Below, piece after piece: positions 46,782 through 56,172 of a stretch of DNA of 64,000 bases (positions within the stretch are counted from its first letter, which is position 1; each line of letters opens with the position of its first letter). The stretch is from Acinetobacter amyesii (GTDB lineage: Bacteria; Pseudomonadota; Gammaproteobacteria; Pseudomonadales; Moraxellaceae). The notes beneath the pieces are model-generated. The model was not told the DNA's origin. It saw only the letters and a list, made by a program, of their open reading frames with translations, and made no database searches. The stretch is from positions 78,393 to 142,392 of the forward strand of contig NZ_MVKX01000010.1 in assembly GCF_002018365.1 (NCBI RefSeq), read 5' to 3'. The translations under genes were made by a program, and so were the position numbers.

Positions 46782-47303
46782 TCAATGACTATTGACCGTA
46801 ATGTTCCCTTTGGGAAAAGGCTCATCATCATAGCCAGTCCATTGATAATCGGATGGATCTTCTTCCTCACGTAAACCCACATAGCTCTCAGGCGCCGATG
46901 TAACAGGCTCAACCTCTTCGGTTGGTTGTTCCAATTCTTCAACCAAATGATTCAACTCTTGATCTAACTGCGCCTGATATTTTGCAATTTCAGCTTCGTC
47001 AATGAAGGCAAATTGTTCTTCATCTATTTTCCATGCATAGCCTTGCAGGTCTTTGTAAATATCGACCAAAACTGTATAAGGCTGACCATCGTATTGCAAT
47101 GTCGCCTGAGCCTTAAAGCTTAATCCCTTACGCTCTAACACTTTTATATTTTGAATCCGTAAATGGTACTGCCGATAATCTGGATTCTGATCAAACTCGT
47201 GCTGCATCTGCTGCTCAATCTGCCGAGATAATTCATCTGTCGAGACAAAATAGCTACAACCAGCCAAACTCAACAGTAAAAAAATGGTGAGCCATCGAAA
47301 CAT
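46782..47303 (-). CDS. Predicted lipoprotein (173 aa)
   Basis: A signal peptide with lipobox LLSLAGC gives an acylated Cys at about residue 16. The mature part has a mixed alpha-beta region (LRIQNIKVLERKGLSFKAQATL) and an acidic C-terminal tail with PTEEVEPV. Start 47303 is chosen because GGGGGATGCAAT precedes it, whereas the in-frame ATG at 47324 does not fit a signal peptide as well. No family recognised; likely envelope-associated. Confidence 0.65.
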   Translation of the reverse strand: MFRWLTIFLLLSLAGCSYFVSTDELSRQIEQQMQHEFDQNPDYRQYHLRIQNIKVLERKGLSFKAQATLQYDGQPYTVLVDIYKDLQGYAWKIDEEQFAFIDEAEIAKYQAQLDQELNHLVEELEQPTEEVEPVTSAPESYVGLREEEDPSDYQWTGYDDEPFPKGNITVNSH

Positions 47304-47324
47304 ATTGCATCCCCCATGATGCAT

Positions 47325-47647
47325 TTATTCTTGATGAAAAAGTCAGACCGATCACAGATTGCGATCCAAACATTCCTCATTGTTTGCTTCATAATAGCCA
47401 ATAAAACACACAGTACAAGCCAAATTATCGAGATTTCTCAATTTTATATTTAATTTTGATATCAATCACTTAAATTGCATTTTTGCTGTTTTAAAACACT
47501 GACAGCCTTGGTCTATTGCTGACATATTTTTGTTGAAAATGACCATTTTGGTAGTTGTTTCCTAGCCTTCATATTTTCAATATGAAATCGATCCTATTGT
47601 GATCTCTTCAATATAAATCCTGAAATAAAACATCGTAAAGGCGCCAT
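47325..47647. other. Noncoding AT-rich region between lipoprotein and coaBC genes
   Basis: The upstream region of the lipoprotein gene and the downstream side of coaBC. I see no ORF, repeat or RNA motif that I can support beyond the terminator at its left edge of coaBC. Confidence 0.5.
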
Positions 47648-47678
47648 AAAAAAATCCCCGAACATTGCGGGGATTTTT
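47648..47678 (-). terminator. Intrinsic terminator after coaBC
   Basis: ATCCCCG/CGGGGAT stem with a 7-nt loop, flanked by A and T runs; on the minus strand it follows the coaBC stop codon at 47695. Confidence 0.85.
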
Positions 47679-47694
47679 AAGGCATCAACTGAAA

Positions 47695-48966
47695 TTATTC
47701 ATCGTCCGTTTCAGGCTCATGATGTAGCGCATCATGTATGGCTTCCACCAATTGCTGTGCAATTTCTTGTTTGGATGCCTTCTCTAAATCACGCTTTTCC
47801 ATTTGATATTGATCGGCGAAGAACACCGTCATGGCATTTTCATCTGAAGCAAAACCAATGTCTTTACGTGAAACATCATTGCACGCAATCATATCGAGTT
47901 TTTTCGCCACAAGTTTGCCTGCAGCATACTCTTCGACATTGCGTGTCTCAGCAGCAAATCCCACCATAAATGGACGTTTTGACTGCTGCGCAATCGTTGC
48001 AACGATATCTGGATTTTTAATTAAAGCCACATTGAGTTCATCGCCAGCTTTTTTGATTTTATGCTCTGCAACTTCTGCCACGCGATAATCAGCAACAGCT
48101 GCTGTTGCGATAAAAATATCACAGCCTTCATCCAACATTTGCAGACTGGTCTCTAACATTTTAATTGCAGACTGCACATTAATCCGTCGCACACCATTTG
48201 GTGTATCTAAACTGACAGGTCCTGCGATCAGCGTAACTTTAGCCCCAGCCGCATAACAAGCCGCTGCCAGTGCGAACCCCATTTTACCTGTGCTGTGGTT
48301 GGAAATATAACGTACAGGATCTATCGACTCACGTGTAGGACCAGCTGTAATCGCCACATGTTTACCGGCAAGCATGCCAAATTTTTCAGCAATAGCTCGC
48401 TGTGCTTGATGAAAATAGGCCGTCACTTGATCCGCCAAGTCTTCTGGCTCAGGCATACGTCCTAAGCCCACATCTCCACAGGCTTGAGAGCCGGCATCGG
48501 GCATGATCACATGTACGCCATCTTCAACCAGTGTATTTAAATTACGCTGTGTCGCTTTGGCTGCCCACATTTGCTGATTCATCGCAGGGGCAACCCAGAC
48601 GGGTGCTTTTGTTGCAAGATAAAGTGTAGAAAGAAGGTCATCTGCTAAACCCGCCGCAAATTTTGCCAGCGTGTCGCAACTTGCAGGAGCAACCAATACC
48701 AAATCAGCCCAACGTGCCAATTCAATATGCCCCATACCCGCTTCTGCTTCGGGATTGAGTAATTCAGTATGCACAGGGTTGCCTGAAAGCGCCTGAAACG
48801 TTAGCGGGGTCACAAAGGCTTGCGCACCTTGAGTCATCACCACGCGCACATCAAATCCGGCATCTTTTAACCGACGGACAAGAATGGCACTTTTATAGGC
48901 TGCGATACCACCAGTGACACCTAAAAGAATATTTTTTGTGGGCATTACACTTAAATCAAAGCTCAC
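47695..48966 (-). CDS. coaBC: Bifunctional phosphopantothenoylcysteine decarboxylase/phosphopantothenate-cysteine ligase
   Basis: Makes 4'-phosphopantetheine in CoA biosynthesis. The CoaC half has LLGVTGGIAAYKSAILV, the APAMNQQMW motif and the substrate-clamp PDAGSQACGDVGLGRM; the CoaB half starts around residue 205 with HVAITAGPTRESIDPVRYIS and has ISNHSTGKMG and ALIKNPDIVATIA. The 423 residues include a few at the N terminus from a GTG start at 48966; the ATG at 48945 is an alternative. It is divergent from radC, with 112 bases between them. Confidence 0.95.
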   Translation of the reverse strand: MSFDLSVMPTKNILLGVTGGIAAYKSAILVRRLKDAGFDVRVVMTQGAQAFVTPLTFQALSGNPVHTELLNPEAEAGMGHIELARWADLVLVAPASCDTLAKFAAGLADDLLSTLYLATKAPVWVAPAMNQQMWAAKATQRNLNTLVEDGVHVIMPDAGSQACGDVGLGRMPEPEDLADQVTAYFHQAQRAIAEKFGMLAGKHVAITAGPTRESIDPVRYISNHSTGKMGFALAAACYAAGAKVTLIAGPVSLDTPNGVRRINVQSAIKMLETSLQMLDEGCDIFIATAAVADYRVAEVAEHKIKKAGDELNVALIKNPDIVATIAQQSKRPFMVGFAAETRNVEEYAAGKLVAKKLDMIACNDVSRKDIGFASDENAMTVFFADQYQMEKRDLEKASKQEIAQQLVEAIHDALHHEPETDDE

Positions 48967-49078
48967 GAACAGGCTACCTATCTGTTGCAGTGGCGCTCAC
49001 AATAGCATTAAATATGCACTGACCCAACAATCTGCTGCGAAAAAGCCGATTGACTGATAATAAAAAAGTCTAAGAATA

Positions 49079-49780
49079 ATGAATAATTCAATTAAAAATT
49101 GGCCTGAACAAGAGCGTCCACGTGAGCGCCTGATTCAACAAGGCGCACAAAGTTTATCCGATGCTGAGCTACTGGCTATTTTCCTACGCTCTGGTTCCCA
49201 GCAGCACTCTGCTGTCGAACTCGCACGACTTTTGATTCAACATTTTGGTCAGTTGCAAGCGCTAATGGATGCGTCACTTGAGGATTTACGCCAGTTTCAT
49301 GGCATCGGAAATAGTAAATATGCGCAGCTCATGGCGGTAAAAGAACTCGGTAAACGCTATGTGAGTCAGCATTTTCAAAATGAAGCCTTACACTTGCAAC
49401 ATTCTGAACAATTGCAAAAATTTCTTCGCTTTGAATTTTTATCGGAGCGTCAAGAAGTCTTTGGCGTGCTTTGTCTAGATGCGCATTTAAGAAAAATAAA
49501 CTTTAAAAAACTTTTTTATGGCAGCCTCAATACCTGTGAAATTTCCATCAATCAACTGCTGCGTTATGCCATTTCTGAACACGCCAGCAGTATCGTCATT
49601 GCACATAATCATCCTTTCGGTCGTGCAGAACCTTCTGCTGCCGATCTTGAATTGACTCGACTCATTCAGCAGGCTTGTCAGCTGGTGGAAATTCGACTGA
49701 TTGATCATTGCATTATCTCAACAGAAGGGAGTTTTTCCTTTGCTGAACATGGCTTGCTCCGAGCACACTCATCTGCATGA
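49079..49780 (+). CDS. radC: RadC family JAB/MPN-domain protein
   Basis: 233 residues with an N-terminal helix-hairpin-helix region (RPRERLIQQGAQSLSDAELL) and the JAB1/MPN metal-binding motif in VIAHNHPFGRAEPSAADLEL (His-x-His and Asp). The family is called DNA repair protein RadC, but a direct repair role is doubtful. The length and motifs are complete. It is divergent from coaBC, the classical dfp-radC neighbourhood. Confidence 0.95.
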   Translation: MNNSIKNWPEQERPRERLIQQGAQSLSDAELLAIFLRSGSQQHSAVELARLLIQHFGQLQALMDASLEDLRQFHGIGNSKYAQLMAVKELGKRYVSQHFQNEALHLQHSEQLQKFLRFEFLSERQEVFGVLCLDAHLRKINFKKLFYGSLNTCEISINQLLRYAISEHASSIVIAHNHPFGRAEPSAADLELTRLIQQACQLVEIRLIDHCIISTEGSFSFAEHGLLRAHSSA

Positions 49781-49855
49781 AACAGTTATTGACAAGTGCT
49801 TGAGCAAACCCGAAGATCATCATAATTTTTTAAAACTAGAAATTATCATTCGAAC

Positions 49856-50767
49856 ATGATCGTCCGTGACCAACCGAGTATTTTTAAACTGCTATTTTCT
49901 TGGCGAGGAACGATTTTACCTAAGGTTTTACCGCCGCTCGGGATCGTTATGTTGCTGTCTGCCATTGTGGGCGGCTTATCCTATGTCGATATCTTCCATT
50001 TTACCGAATTTCCTTTGGTCGGCTTTACCCTAATCGGTGTTGTGCTGTCGATTTTCTTAGGCTTTAAAAACTCAGCCTGCTATGACCGTTGGTGGGAAGC
50101 TCGGCGTTTATGGGGCATTTTGATTGCCAACGCGCGCCATTTTGACCGTGACTGCCGTTTACTCAGTCAAGGCCGTCGTGAACGTGTGATTCAACATGTG
50201 ATTGTCTTTGCCAATGTTTTACGTGACCGACTCCGCCATCAAACTGCCAATCCCACAGAACTGGTTGAAACCAGCGGCATGAGTGCGAATGCCATCACCC
50301 AGTTATACCAACAAGCCAATGCACCGCAGTACACGTTGAGTTTGATTCAATGGGAGCTCATGCAAGCACTCAAAGATGGTGAAATTTCAGATATTATTTA
50401 TACCCAGATGAATCAGCATGTGATGGAACTCAGCACCGTACAAACCGGCTGTGACCGTATTGCCACCACGCCATTACCGTTTGCTTATTCAGTCTTGCTA
50501 AATCGAACCGTTTATTTTTTCTGTTTTGTCTTGCCGTTTAGCTTGGGTTCTACTCTAGGTCTCGCAACTCCCCTTTTGGTCGGGATTTTGGCCTATACCT
50601 TTTTAGGCTTAGATGCGCTGAGTTCAGAGATAGAAGAACCCTTCGGTACACAAAGTAATGACCTTCCATTGGACTCGATGGTGCGAACTATTGAAATTGA
50701 ACTTCTAGGAACTCTAGGAAAACCCACCCCACCACCGATTCAAGCCAAAGATCATAATTTACTGTAA
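49856..50767 (+). CDS. Bestrophin-family anion channel
   Basis: 303 residues with four predicted helices. The bestrophin signature appears as VGFTLIGVVLSIFLGFKNSACYDRWWEARR and NRTVYFFCFVLPFSLGSTLG, and GLDALSSEIEEPFG is the conserved calcium-clasp-like region. Bacterial bestrophins are pentameric ion channels; the ion selectivity is not deducible here. The gene lies between radC and a convergent PHP gene. Confidence 0.9.
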   Translation: MIVRDQPSIFKLLFSWRGTILPKVLPPLGIVMLLSAIVGGLSYVDIFHFTEFPLVGFTLIGVVLSIFLGFKNSACYDRWWEARRLWGILIANARHFDRDCRLLSQGRRERVIQHVIVFANVLRDRLRHQTANPTELVETSGMSANAITQLYQQANAPQYTLSLIQWELMQALKDGEISDIIYTQMNQHVMELSTVQTGCDRIATTPLPFAYSVLLNRTVYFFCFVLPFSLGSTLGLATPLLVGILAYTFLGLDALSSEIEEPFGTQSNDLPLDSMVRTIEIELLGTLGKPTPPPIQAKDHNLL

Positions 50768-50861
50768 TTGATCACTGCGTCTAAACCCTCGCTTACATAG
50801 CCTTGCGCACACTTTTTGTACATCGAAAATTTGTAAGTGAGAGCAATCATTGCGCAAGGCT

Positions 50862-51713
50862 TTAAGCAAAACTCTCCCAAATTCCAATTTGCCCCTCTTT
50901 CACTCGAGGGATATTGCCGAGTTTAATCCATGGCATATTGTCACCATGAAAATCACTGCCAACAGAAACTTTTAAGTTAAAGGCCGCAATCATGCGATCC
51001 ACCATTTGACGAGTCGATAATGGCTCAATTGCCGGTGGTAACTCCACCGCATCACCGCCTGCTTCAGCAAAGATTTCGATCAAATAACGAATATTGGTCG
51101 CAGATAAATCATAACGTGTCGGATGCGCCAACACTGCAAAGCCACCACTGGCATGAATGATCTCAATGGTTTCAGTAAGACTTGGACCTTCAAATTTTAC
51201 AAAGGCTTTTTTACCTTCTTTAATATATTTATCAAAAGCTTGTTGTGGACGTGAAACCACACCCTTTTCCACCAAAGTTTTGGCAATATGGGTACGTGTT
51301 ACCCGATCTGGAATATGGTCGACTTTGGCAATCACATCGCTATAAATATCTTGACCAATTAACGGTATCAGTAAGTCACAAATCTGCCGAGCACGTTCCG
51401 CTCGAATACGCTTTTGATCCATCAATAAGGCTTGTAAGGGCGCAGGATTTTGCATATTTAAAGCGACGATATGCACACCATAACTTTTTTTGGTCGCAGG
51501 TCTCGACCACTGGCTAGAAATCTCCACACCAGAGATTAAGTGCAGCTTTAATTCATGCGCGACCTGCTCTGCTGCCAACAATCCGTCCATCGTATCGTGA
51601 TCAGTTAAAGCCAGCGTATGAATGCCGATAGCACTTGCGGCCTGCACCAAAGCCTCTGGTGACAAAGTACCATCAGAAATATTACTGTGTGTATGTAAAT
51701 CTACGCCTTGCAT
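50862..51713 (-). CDS. PHP-domain phosphoesterase, RNase AM-like
   Basis: 283-residue polymerase-and-histidinol-phosphatase domain protein. Motif I is VDLHTHSNISDGTLSPEALV, motif II contains LALTDHDTMDGL, motif III is ISGVEISSQW, and the C-terminal motif IV is SVGSDFHGDNMP. Relatives (YciV/RnaseAM) hydrolyse nucleoside 3',5'-bisphosphates and 5' ends of rRNA. Divergent from yciB, as in the E. coli yciV region. Confidence 0.9.
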   Translation of the reverse strand: MQGVDLHTHSNISDGTLSPEALVQAASAIGIHTLALTDHDTMDGLLAAEQVAHELKLHLISGVEISSQWSRPATKKSYGVHIVALNMQNPAPLQALLMDQKRIRAERARQICDLLIPLIGQDIYSDVIAKVDHIPDRVTRTHIAKTLVEKGVVSRPQQAFDKYIKEGKKAFVKFEGPSLTETIEIIHASGGFAVLAHPTRYDLSATNIRYLIEIFAEAGGDAVELPPAIEPLSTRQMVDRMIAAFNLKVSVGSDFHGDNMPWIKLGNIPRVKEGQIGIWESFA

Positions 51714-51757
51714 CTCTATACTATGTCATTTATTTGATCAGATTTAGATACTCTAAC

Positions 51758-52369
51758 ATGAAAGCACTTTTAGACTTTGTGCCACTCATTATTTTCTTTT
51801 ATTTATATAAAACTGTAGATCCAAAAGATACGCAGCACCCATTATTACAATTGATTGGTTCTGCTGGGGGTGTCGATAACAATAACATTCTTGTGGCAAC
51901 ATCAGGTCTCATCATTTCCATGCTTGTGGTTTATGGTGCATTGTTTGTCATGCAAAAATTCCGTCTAGATAAACAACAATGGATTGTGTTGTTCATGACC
52001 GTGATTTTTGGTGGTATTACCCTGATGCTAAGCGATGATTTTTATATTCGTTTAAAAGCCGTTTTACTGAACTTAGTGTTTGCTGGGGCGTTTTTACTTT
52101 CTCCACTATTTAGTAAAGATAAGAAACCACTCATCGAACGTTTATTTGGTCCAGTCTTAAATTTAACCGCTGTCGGTTGGAAACGATTGAACTATGCATG
52201 GGCTGCAATGTTCGTGGTGATGTCATGTTTACACACCTTTTTCGCTTATTTGTTTGCAGACGGAAAATATTGGGGTGAATTCACTGCTTTTGGTGACATG
52301 ATCGTGATGTTTTCCTTTATCATTATTCAGTTTATTGTATTACGTAAATACTTTAAGACCTCAGAATAA
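51758..52369 (+). CDS. yciB: Inner-membrane septation protein YciB
   Basis: 203-residue, five-helix membrane protein implicated in envelope integrity and cell division. MKALLDFVPLIIFFYLYK and the DPKDTQH loop are typical. Start 51758 follows the usual family N terminus; earlier in-frame codons give no similarity. The last helices contain WAAMFVVMSCLHTFFAYLF. Followed 28 bases later by yciI. Confidence 0.92.
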   Translation: MKALLDFVPLIIFFYLYKTVDPKDTQHPLLQLIGSAGGVDNNNILVATSGLIISMLVVYGALFVMQKFRLDKQQWIVLFMTVIFGGITLMLSDDFYIRLKAVLLNLVFAGAFLLSPLFSKDKKPLIERLFGPVLNLTAVGWKRLNYAWAAMFVVMSCLHTFFAYLFADGKYWGEFTAFGDMIVMFSFIIIQFIVLRKYFKTSE

Positions 52370-52397
52370 TCCATTCGGTCAAAAATCAGGAAAAGTC

Positions 52398-52700
52398 ATG
52401 CCATTATTCGTCGTAAGCTGTACAGATAATGAAGGTACAGTGGAAAAGCGCCTTGCAGTTCGTCCTCAACATCTTGAACGTCTACAAAAACTTGATGATG
52501 AAGGTCGTCTGATTGTTGCAGGTGCAATGCCTAAAGATCCGGCAAACCCGCAAGCTGGTTTTTACGGCAGTACGATCATTGTCGATTTTGATAGTCGTGA
52601 AGCCCTAGACCAATGGTTGGCAGATGAACCTTTCCTCAAAGAAGGGGTTTATGGCCAAATTGATGTCAAACCATTTAACAAAGCATTTCCTAAAGGATAA
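52398..52700 (+). CDS. yciI: YciI-like protein
   Basis: 100-residue YCII-family alpha-beta protein with MPLFVVSCTDNEGT, RPQHLERLQKL and AGAMPKDPANPQ; the His near residue 25 and Asp are the residues the family uses at its putative active site. Start ATG 52398, with CAGGAAAAGTC in front. The neighbouring yciB-yciI order matches other gammaproteobacteria. Confidence 0.9.
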   Translation: MPLFVVSCTDNEGTVEKRLAVRPQHLERLQKLDDEGRLIVAGAMPKDPANPQAGFYGSTIIVDFDSREALDQWLADEPFLKEGVYGQIDVKPFNKAFPKG

Positions 52701-52705
52701 GGTTC

Positions 52706-53221
52706 ATGCGCGTCGTTGTTTCTAGTTTACTGGGCTTATCTTTAATTTGTTCAACTGCATGGGCTGAAGAACCGGCTCCTGCACCTGCTGTAGCCCCTGC
52801 TGCTCAAGCAACGACTGCAACACCTCCTCCCAATCCTGTGCCGCATACCATTCCTGCCAATAAACCGGGCATCATTAAAGTGGCGGCAACCGTCAATCCT
52901 AATGGTCAACCTCAAGATGCAAATCCATTGACCATTGAACAACTGGCAAAAAATAAAGCGCTGCAAGATGCCAAAGTCAAAGCGATGGTCAAAGACCAAT
53001 CTGTACGCTTACAACAGTTAGAAAAAGCTAACCTTGAAGCCTTGGCGCAAAACCAAGAATTACAACTTAAAAATGATAGCTTGGGCGTACAAGTACAAGT
53101 GCTACAAAGTGAACGTAGCGCGCAGATGTTTTTATATGGCGGGACCACACTTGGTGTTGGCGTGATTTTAGGTTTCTTGTTGGCCAGTTACGTCTATACC
53201 AAACGTCGTCGTCAATGGTAA
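52706..53221 (+). CDS. Exported coiled-coil protein with C-terminal membrane anchor
   Basis: 171 residues. A signal peptide (about 1-20, ending STAWA), a Pro/Ala-rich stretch (about 22-50), a coiled-coil region (about 75-135) and a transmembrane helix near 143-163 ending in KRRRQW are visible. This architecture recalls SH3-and-anchor proteins without the SH3 domain. It follows yciI by 5 bases and precedes mnmC by 37. Function unknown. Confidence 0.65.
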   Translation: MRVVVSSLLGLSLICSTAWAEEPAPAPAVAPAAQATTATPPPNPVPHTIPANKPGIIKVAATVNPNGQPQDANPLTIEQLAKNKALQDAKVKAMVKDQSVRLQQLEKANLEALAQNQELQLKNDSLGVQVQVLQSERSAQMFLYGGTTLGVGVILGFLLASYVYTKRRRQW

Positions 53222-53258
53222 TTCGTTTTTCTACTTCAATTTAAAGGTTGCTTGAGTT

Positions 53259-55205
53259 TTGTCAGGTGCAATTCAGACTGCCGATCTCGATTGGCAAATG
53301 ATCGATGGCATTGATATTCCAGTGTCTAAACAGTTTGGTGATGTGTATTTTTCGAAGGACAATGGCCTACTCGAAACACGTCATGTGTTTTTAAAAGGGA
53401 ATGACCTCGACACTCGCCTTGCGGCACTGACTGATTTTGAATATTTCAGTGTCGGCGAAACAGGTTTTGGTACAGGCTTAAATATTTTGGCTCTGTGGCA
53501 ATTATGGCAACAGGTTCGTCCAGATAATCACAGTCATCTGCATGCCATTTCTGTAGAAAAATTCCCTTTATCTAAAGTAGACCTCATTCGTGCATTAAAT
53601 GCATGGCCTGAATTACAGCCATTGGCACAGCAACTGATTGCGCAATATCCTGAACCTATTGCGGGATGTCATCGACTCAATTTTCCAGAAGAACGTTTTT
53701 CAATTGATCTTTGGTTAGGCGATGCACACGACGTTTTTCCCGTCATGGCAAAAACTGCTACGGTCAATGCATGGTTCTTGGACGGTTTTGCACCTGCCTG
53801 TAATCCTGACATGTGGGAAGAAAACGTACTCAAAAATATCGTGCGTCTATCGGACATTGGGACAACCTTCGCCTCATTTAGTGTGGCAGGTGTACTGAAA
53901 CGCGGCTTACGTGAGCATGGTATTACCATTACACGACCACGTGGCTTTGCTCATAAGCGTGAAATGCTCAAAGCCTTTTGGCTCGCACCTGAAAGATCAG
54001 ATGATCAATCCGATGTTGCTGACCTTCCCACTTTAGACGAAAAAAAAAATCCTAAAATCGCTCTAGGACATAAGCCCCGTCAAATCGCGATTATTGGCGC
54101 TGGCATCGCCGGTTTAAGCTGTGCTTGGGCATTTGCTCAACGCGGGCATCACGTGCGTATTTACGAGAAATCAGCACCACTCAGCGGTGGGTCGGGTAAT
54201 CCTCTTGCCTTACTCAACCCTAAACTCTGTCCAATTGAACAAAGTGCTGAACATCTGATGACCCTGAGTTGGTTATATGCGCTCAAGCATTATCAAAACT
54301 TCAAGGCATTTCGTCCCTTACAGATTCACCAATCTATTTTAAAAAATAAAGCAGAACACCTTGAGTTAGCTCAAAGTTATCCTTCAGAGGTGTTAGCTGC
54401 TGAAGAAGGCACGCTAAATCAATTAGCCTCAACATATTCAACCCTGCTCCTCAAACAAGCAGGTGCAGTCAGTCCACATCAGCTTCGTGACCAAATCTTG
54501 GCACATCCGCACATTGAATTGTTACAAGCAGATATTCAACGCATTGAACAACAACAAAATGGCGTTGCGCTATTTACACAGGATCAGCAGCTTCCATCTG
54601 CCGAACATGTCATTCTCTGTGCGGCACGTGAGAGCATGCAGCTACAAACAGATTATCCAGAACTGCGTGCCATTCGTGGACAAGTCAGTTGGTTGAACAA
54701 TCCCGCTCAACAAATGGATATGCATACCGCCTATAGTTATGGGGGCTATTGTATACAACTGGATGCCGAACAGATGATTATGGGCGCGTCATTTTATCCC
54801 GGCCGTGATGACACCGACGTTCTCACAGAAGATCATGTGCATAACTATGAACTTATCCACAGTGTGTTCCCCGACTTTGCCAAAACCTTAGCACCGATTG
54901 AGCAATGGCAAGGACGTGCCGCGATTCGCGCACAGACAAAAGACTTTTTTCCGGTGATTGGTGCAGTTCATGAAGATCAGCACATTTATAGCTGCAGTGG
55001 ACTCGGTTCTAAAGGTTTCCTGTATGCCCCGCTCTGTAGTGAAATCATTGCCGCACTGGTCTTAAAAGAAGCCTGCCCGATTCCAACTCAGCTACTCGAT
55101 AAAATTCATGCAGCACGTTTTATACGACGCTCCAAAGCGAAACAAAAAACCAAGAAGCCTTATTTTCAGGGTCAGATGCCGTCATCTCCACCTCAAGAAA
55201 AATAA
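53259..55205 (+). CDS. mnmC: Bifunctional tRNA mnm5s2U biosynthesis protein MnmC
   Basis: Final steps of mnm5s2U34 formation. The N-terminal SAM methyltransferase domain (about 1-250) has VGETGFGTGLNILALW, and the C-terminal FAD oxidase domain from about residue 270 has IAIIGAGIAGLSCAWAFAQR. The 648 residues use TTG at 53259 as the start: the frame is closed by TGA at 53253, and the N-terminal QTADLDWQM matches where E. coli MnmC has its first residues. AAAGG lies 12 bases upstream. A terminator follows. Confidence 0.93.
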   Translation: MSGAIQTADLDWQMIDGIDIPVSKQFGDVYFSKDNGLLETRHVFLKGNDLDTRLAALTDFEYFSVGETGFGTGLNILALWQLWQQVRPDNHSHLHAISVEKFPLSKVDLIRALNAWPELQPLAQQLIAQYPEPIAGCHRLNFPEERFSIDLWLGDAHDVFPVMAKTATVNAWFLDGFAPACNPDMWEENVLKNIVRLSDIGTTFASFSVAGVLKRGLREHGITITRPRGFAHKREMLKAFWLAPERSDDQSDVADLPTLDEKKNPKIALGHKPRQIAIIGAGIAGLSCAWAFAQRGHHVRIYEKSAPLSGGSGNPLALLNPKLCPIEQSAEHLMTLSWLYALKHYQNFKAFRPLQIHQSILKNKAEHLELAQSYPSEVLAAEEGTLNQLASTYSTLLLKQAGAVSPHQLRDQILAHPHIELLQADIQRIEQQQNGVALFTQDQQLPSAEHVILCAARESMQLQTDYPELRAIRGQVSWLNNPAQQMDMHTAYSYGGYCIQLDAEQMIMGASFYPGRDDTDVLTEDHVHNYELIHSVFPDFAKTLAPIEQWQGRAAIRAQTKDFFPVIGAVHEDQHIYSCSGLGSKGFLYAPLCSEIIAALVLKEACPIPTQLLDKIHAARFIRRSKAKQKTKKPYFQGQMPSSPPQEK

Positions 55206-55213
55206 TCCGCAAT

Positions 55214-55240
55214 AAAAAAGCGCCTTTCGGCGCTTTTTTT
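55214..55240. terminator. Bidirectional terminator between mnmC and rhodanese gene
   Basis: GCGCC/GGCGC stem with a 4-nt TTTC loop, A run on one side and T run on the other, between convergent genes. Confidence 0.9.
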
Positions 55241-55249
55241 GATTCGATC

Positions 55250-55564
55250 TTATTTCCCTTGTTCCAAAGGAAGACCGGCATCACGAGCAGCACGCGTGCC
55301 GCCCATTAAGATTACATATTCACGTGAGCTGTCAAAACCCTCTAGTAACTCTGCTGCACGTGGAGCTTTACTTCCGCCACCACATAAAATGTAAATGGGT
55401 TGATCCGTTGACACCTGAGTCAGTGCATCTGATGACAATGCGGTGATCGGTTGGTTAACCGCACCTTTCACATGTGCCTCAGCATAAGCACTTGCATCGC
55501 GAACATCCCAGATAATCGAGTCTTCTGGGAACTCAAATGTTGTAATTTCTTGTTTACGGATCAT
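55250..55564 (-). CDS. Rhodanese-like domain protein
   Basis: 104-residue single-domain rhodanese. The start 55564 follows AAAAGGAGTGCGCA; longer in-frame extension to 55621 adds unrelated residues. The active-site Cys is in YILCGGGSKAPRAAELL, which differs from the canonical CxxGxR loop, so sulfurtransferase activity is uncertain. Sits opposite yajQ, sharing the intergenic region. Confidence 0.85.
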   Translation of the reverse strand: MIRKQEITTFEFPEDSIIWDVRDASAYAEAHVKGAVNQPITALSSDALTQVSTDQPIYILCGGGSKAPRAAELLEGFDSSREYVILMGGTRAARDAGLPLEQGK

Positions 55565-55656
55565 TGCGCACTCCTTTTGATGTAAACAACACTTGGCAAA
55601 TGAAGAAAACATCCCTAGCATCTCAGATATTCTTTCCCTTTGTAAAGGTCTAATCT

Positions 55657-56145
55657 ATGCCTTCTTTTGATATTGTTTCCGAATTAGAAGTTTTTGAAGT
55701 AAATCATGCAGTTCAAAACACGCAAAAAGAAATTGCGACGCGTTTTGACTTCCGCGGTCATGACGTTTCAATTGAGTTAAATGAGAAAAATAAGGAAATC
55801 AAAATCTCAACAGAAAGCGATTTCCAATGTGAGCAAGTGTATACCATGCTCGAAAATCATTTCTTCAAACGTAAAGTCGACATTCAAGCGCTCGATCCAC
55901 AAAAAATGACTGCTTCTGGTAAAAACGTCATTCAAGTGATCAAACTAAAAGACGGTCTTGACTCTGATACTGCAAAAAAAATCAATAAAGCCATTAAAGA
56001 AAGCGGCATTAAAGTGCAGTCTTCTATTCAAGGCGACAAAATTCGTGTGACTGACAAGAAGCGTGACACTTTGCAACAAGTGATGGCGTTCTTAAAAGAG
56101 CAACAGTTTGGTGTGCCGCTTCAATTTAACAACTTTAAAGATTAA
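55657..56145 (+). CDS. yajQ: YajQ family cyclic-di-GMP / nucleotide-binding protein
   Basis: 162 residues with two tandem ferredoxin-like domains: PSFDIVSELEVFEVNHAVQN at the start, RFDFRGHDVSIEL, and RVTDKKRDTLQQVMAFLK at the end. The family binds cyclic di-GMP in Xanthomonas; here function is inferred from identity of the fold. Followed 27 bases later by the DUF4442 gene. Confidence 0.95.
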   Translation: MPSFDIVSELEVFEVNHAVQNTQKEIATRFDFRGHDVSIELNEKNKEIKISTESDFQCEQVYTMLENHFFKRKVDIQALDPQKMTASGKNVIQVIKLKDGLDSDTAKKINKAIKESGIKVQSSIQGDKIRVTDKKRDTLQQVMAFLKEQQFGVPLQFNNFKD

Positions 56146-56172
56146 GGCAGCACAACTGCCATTGAGGTCAAT

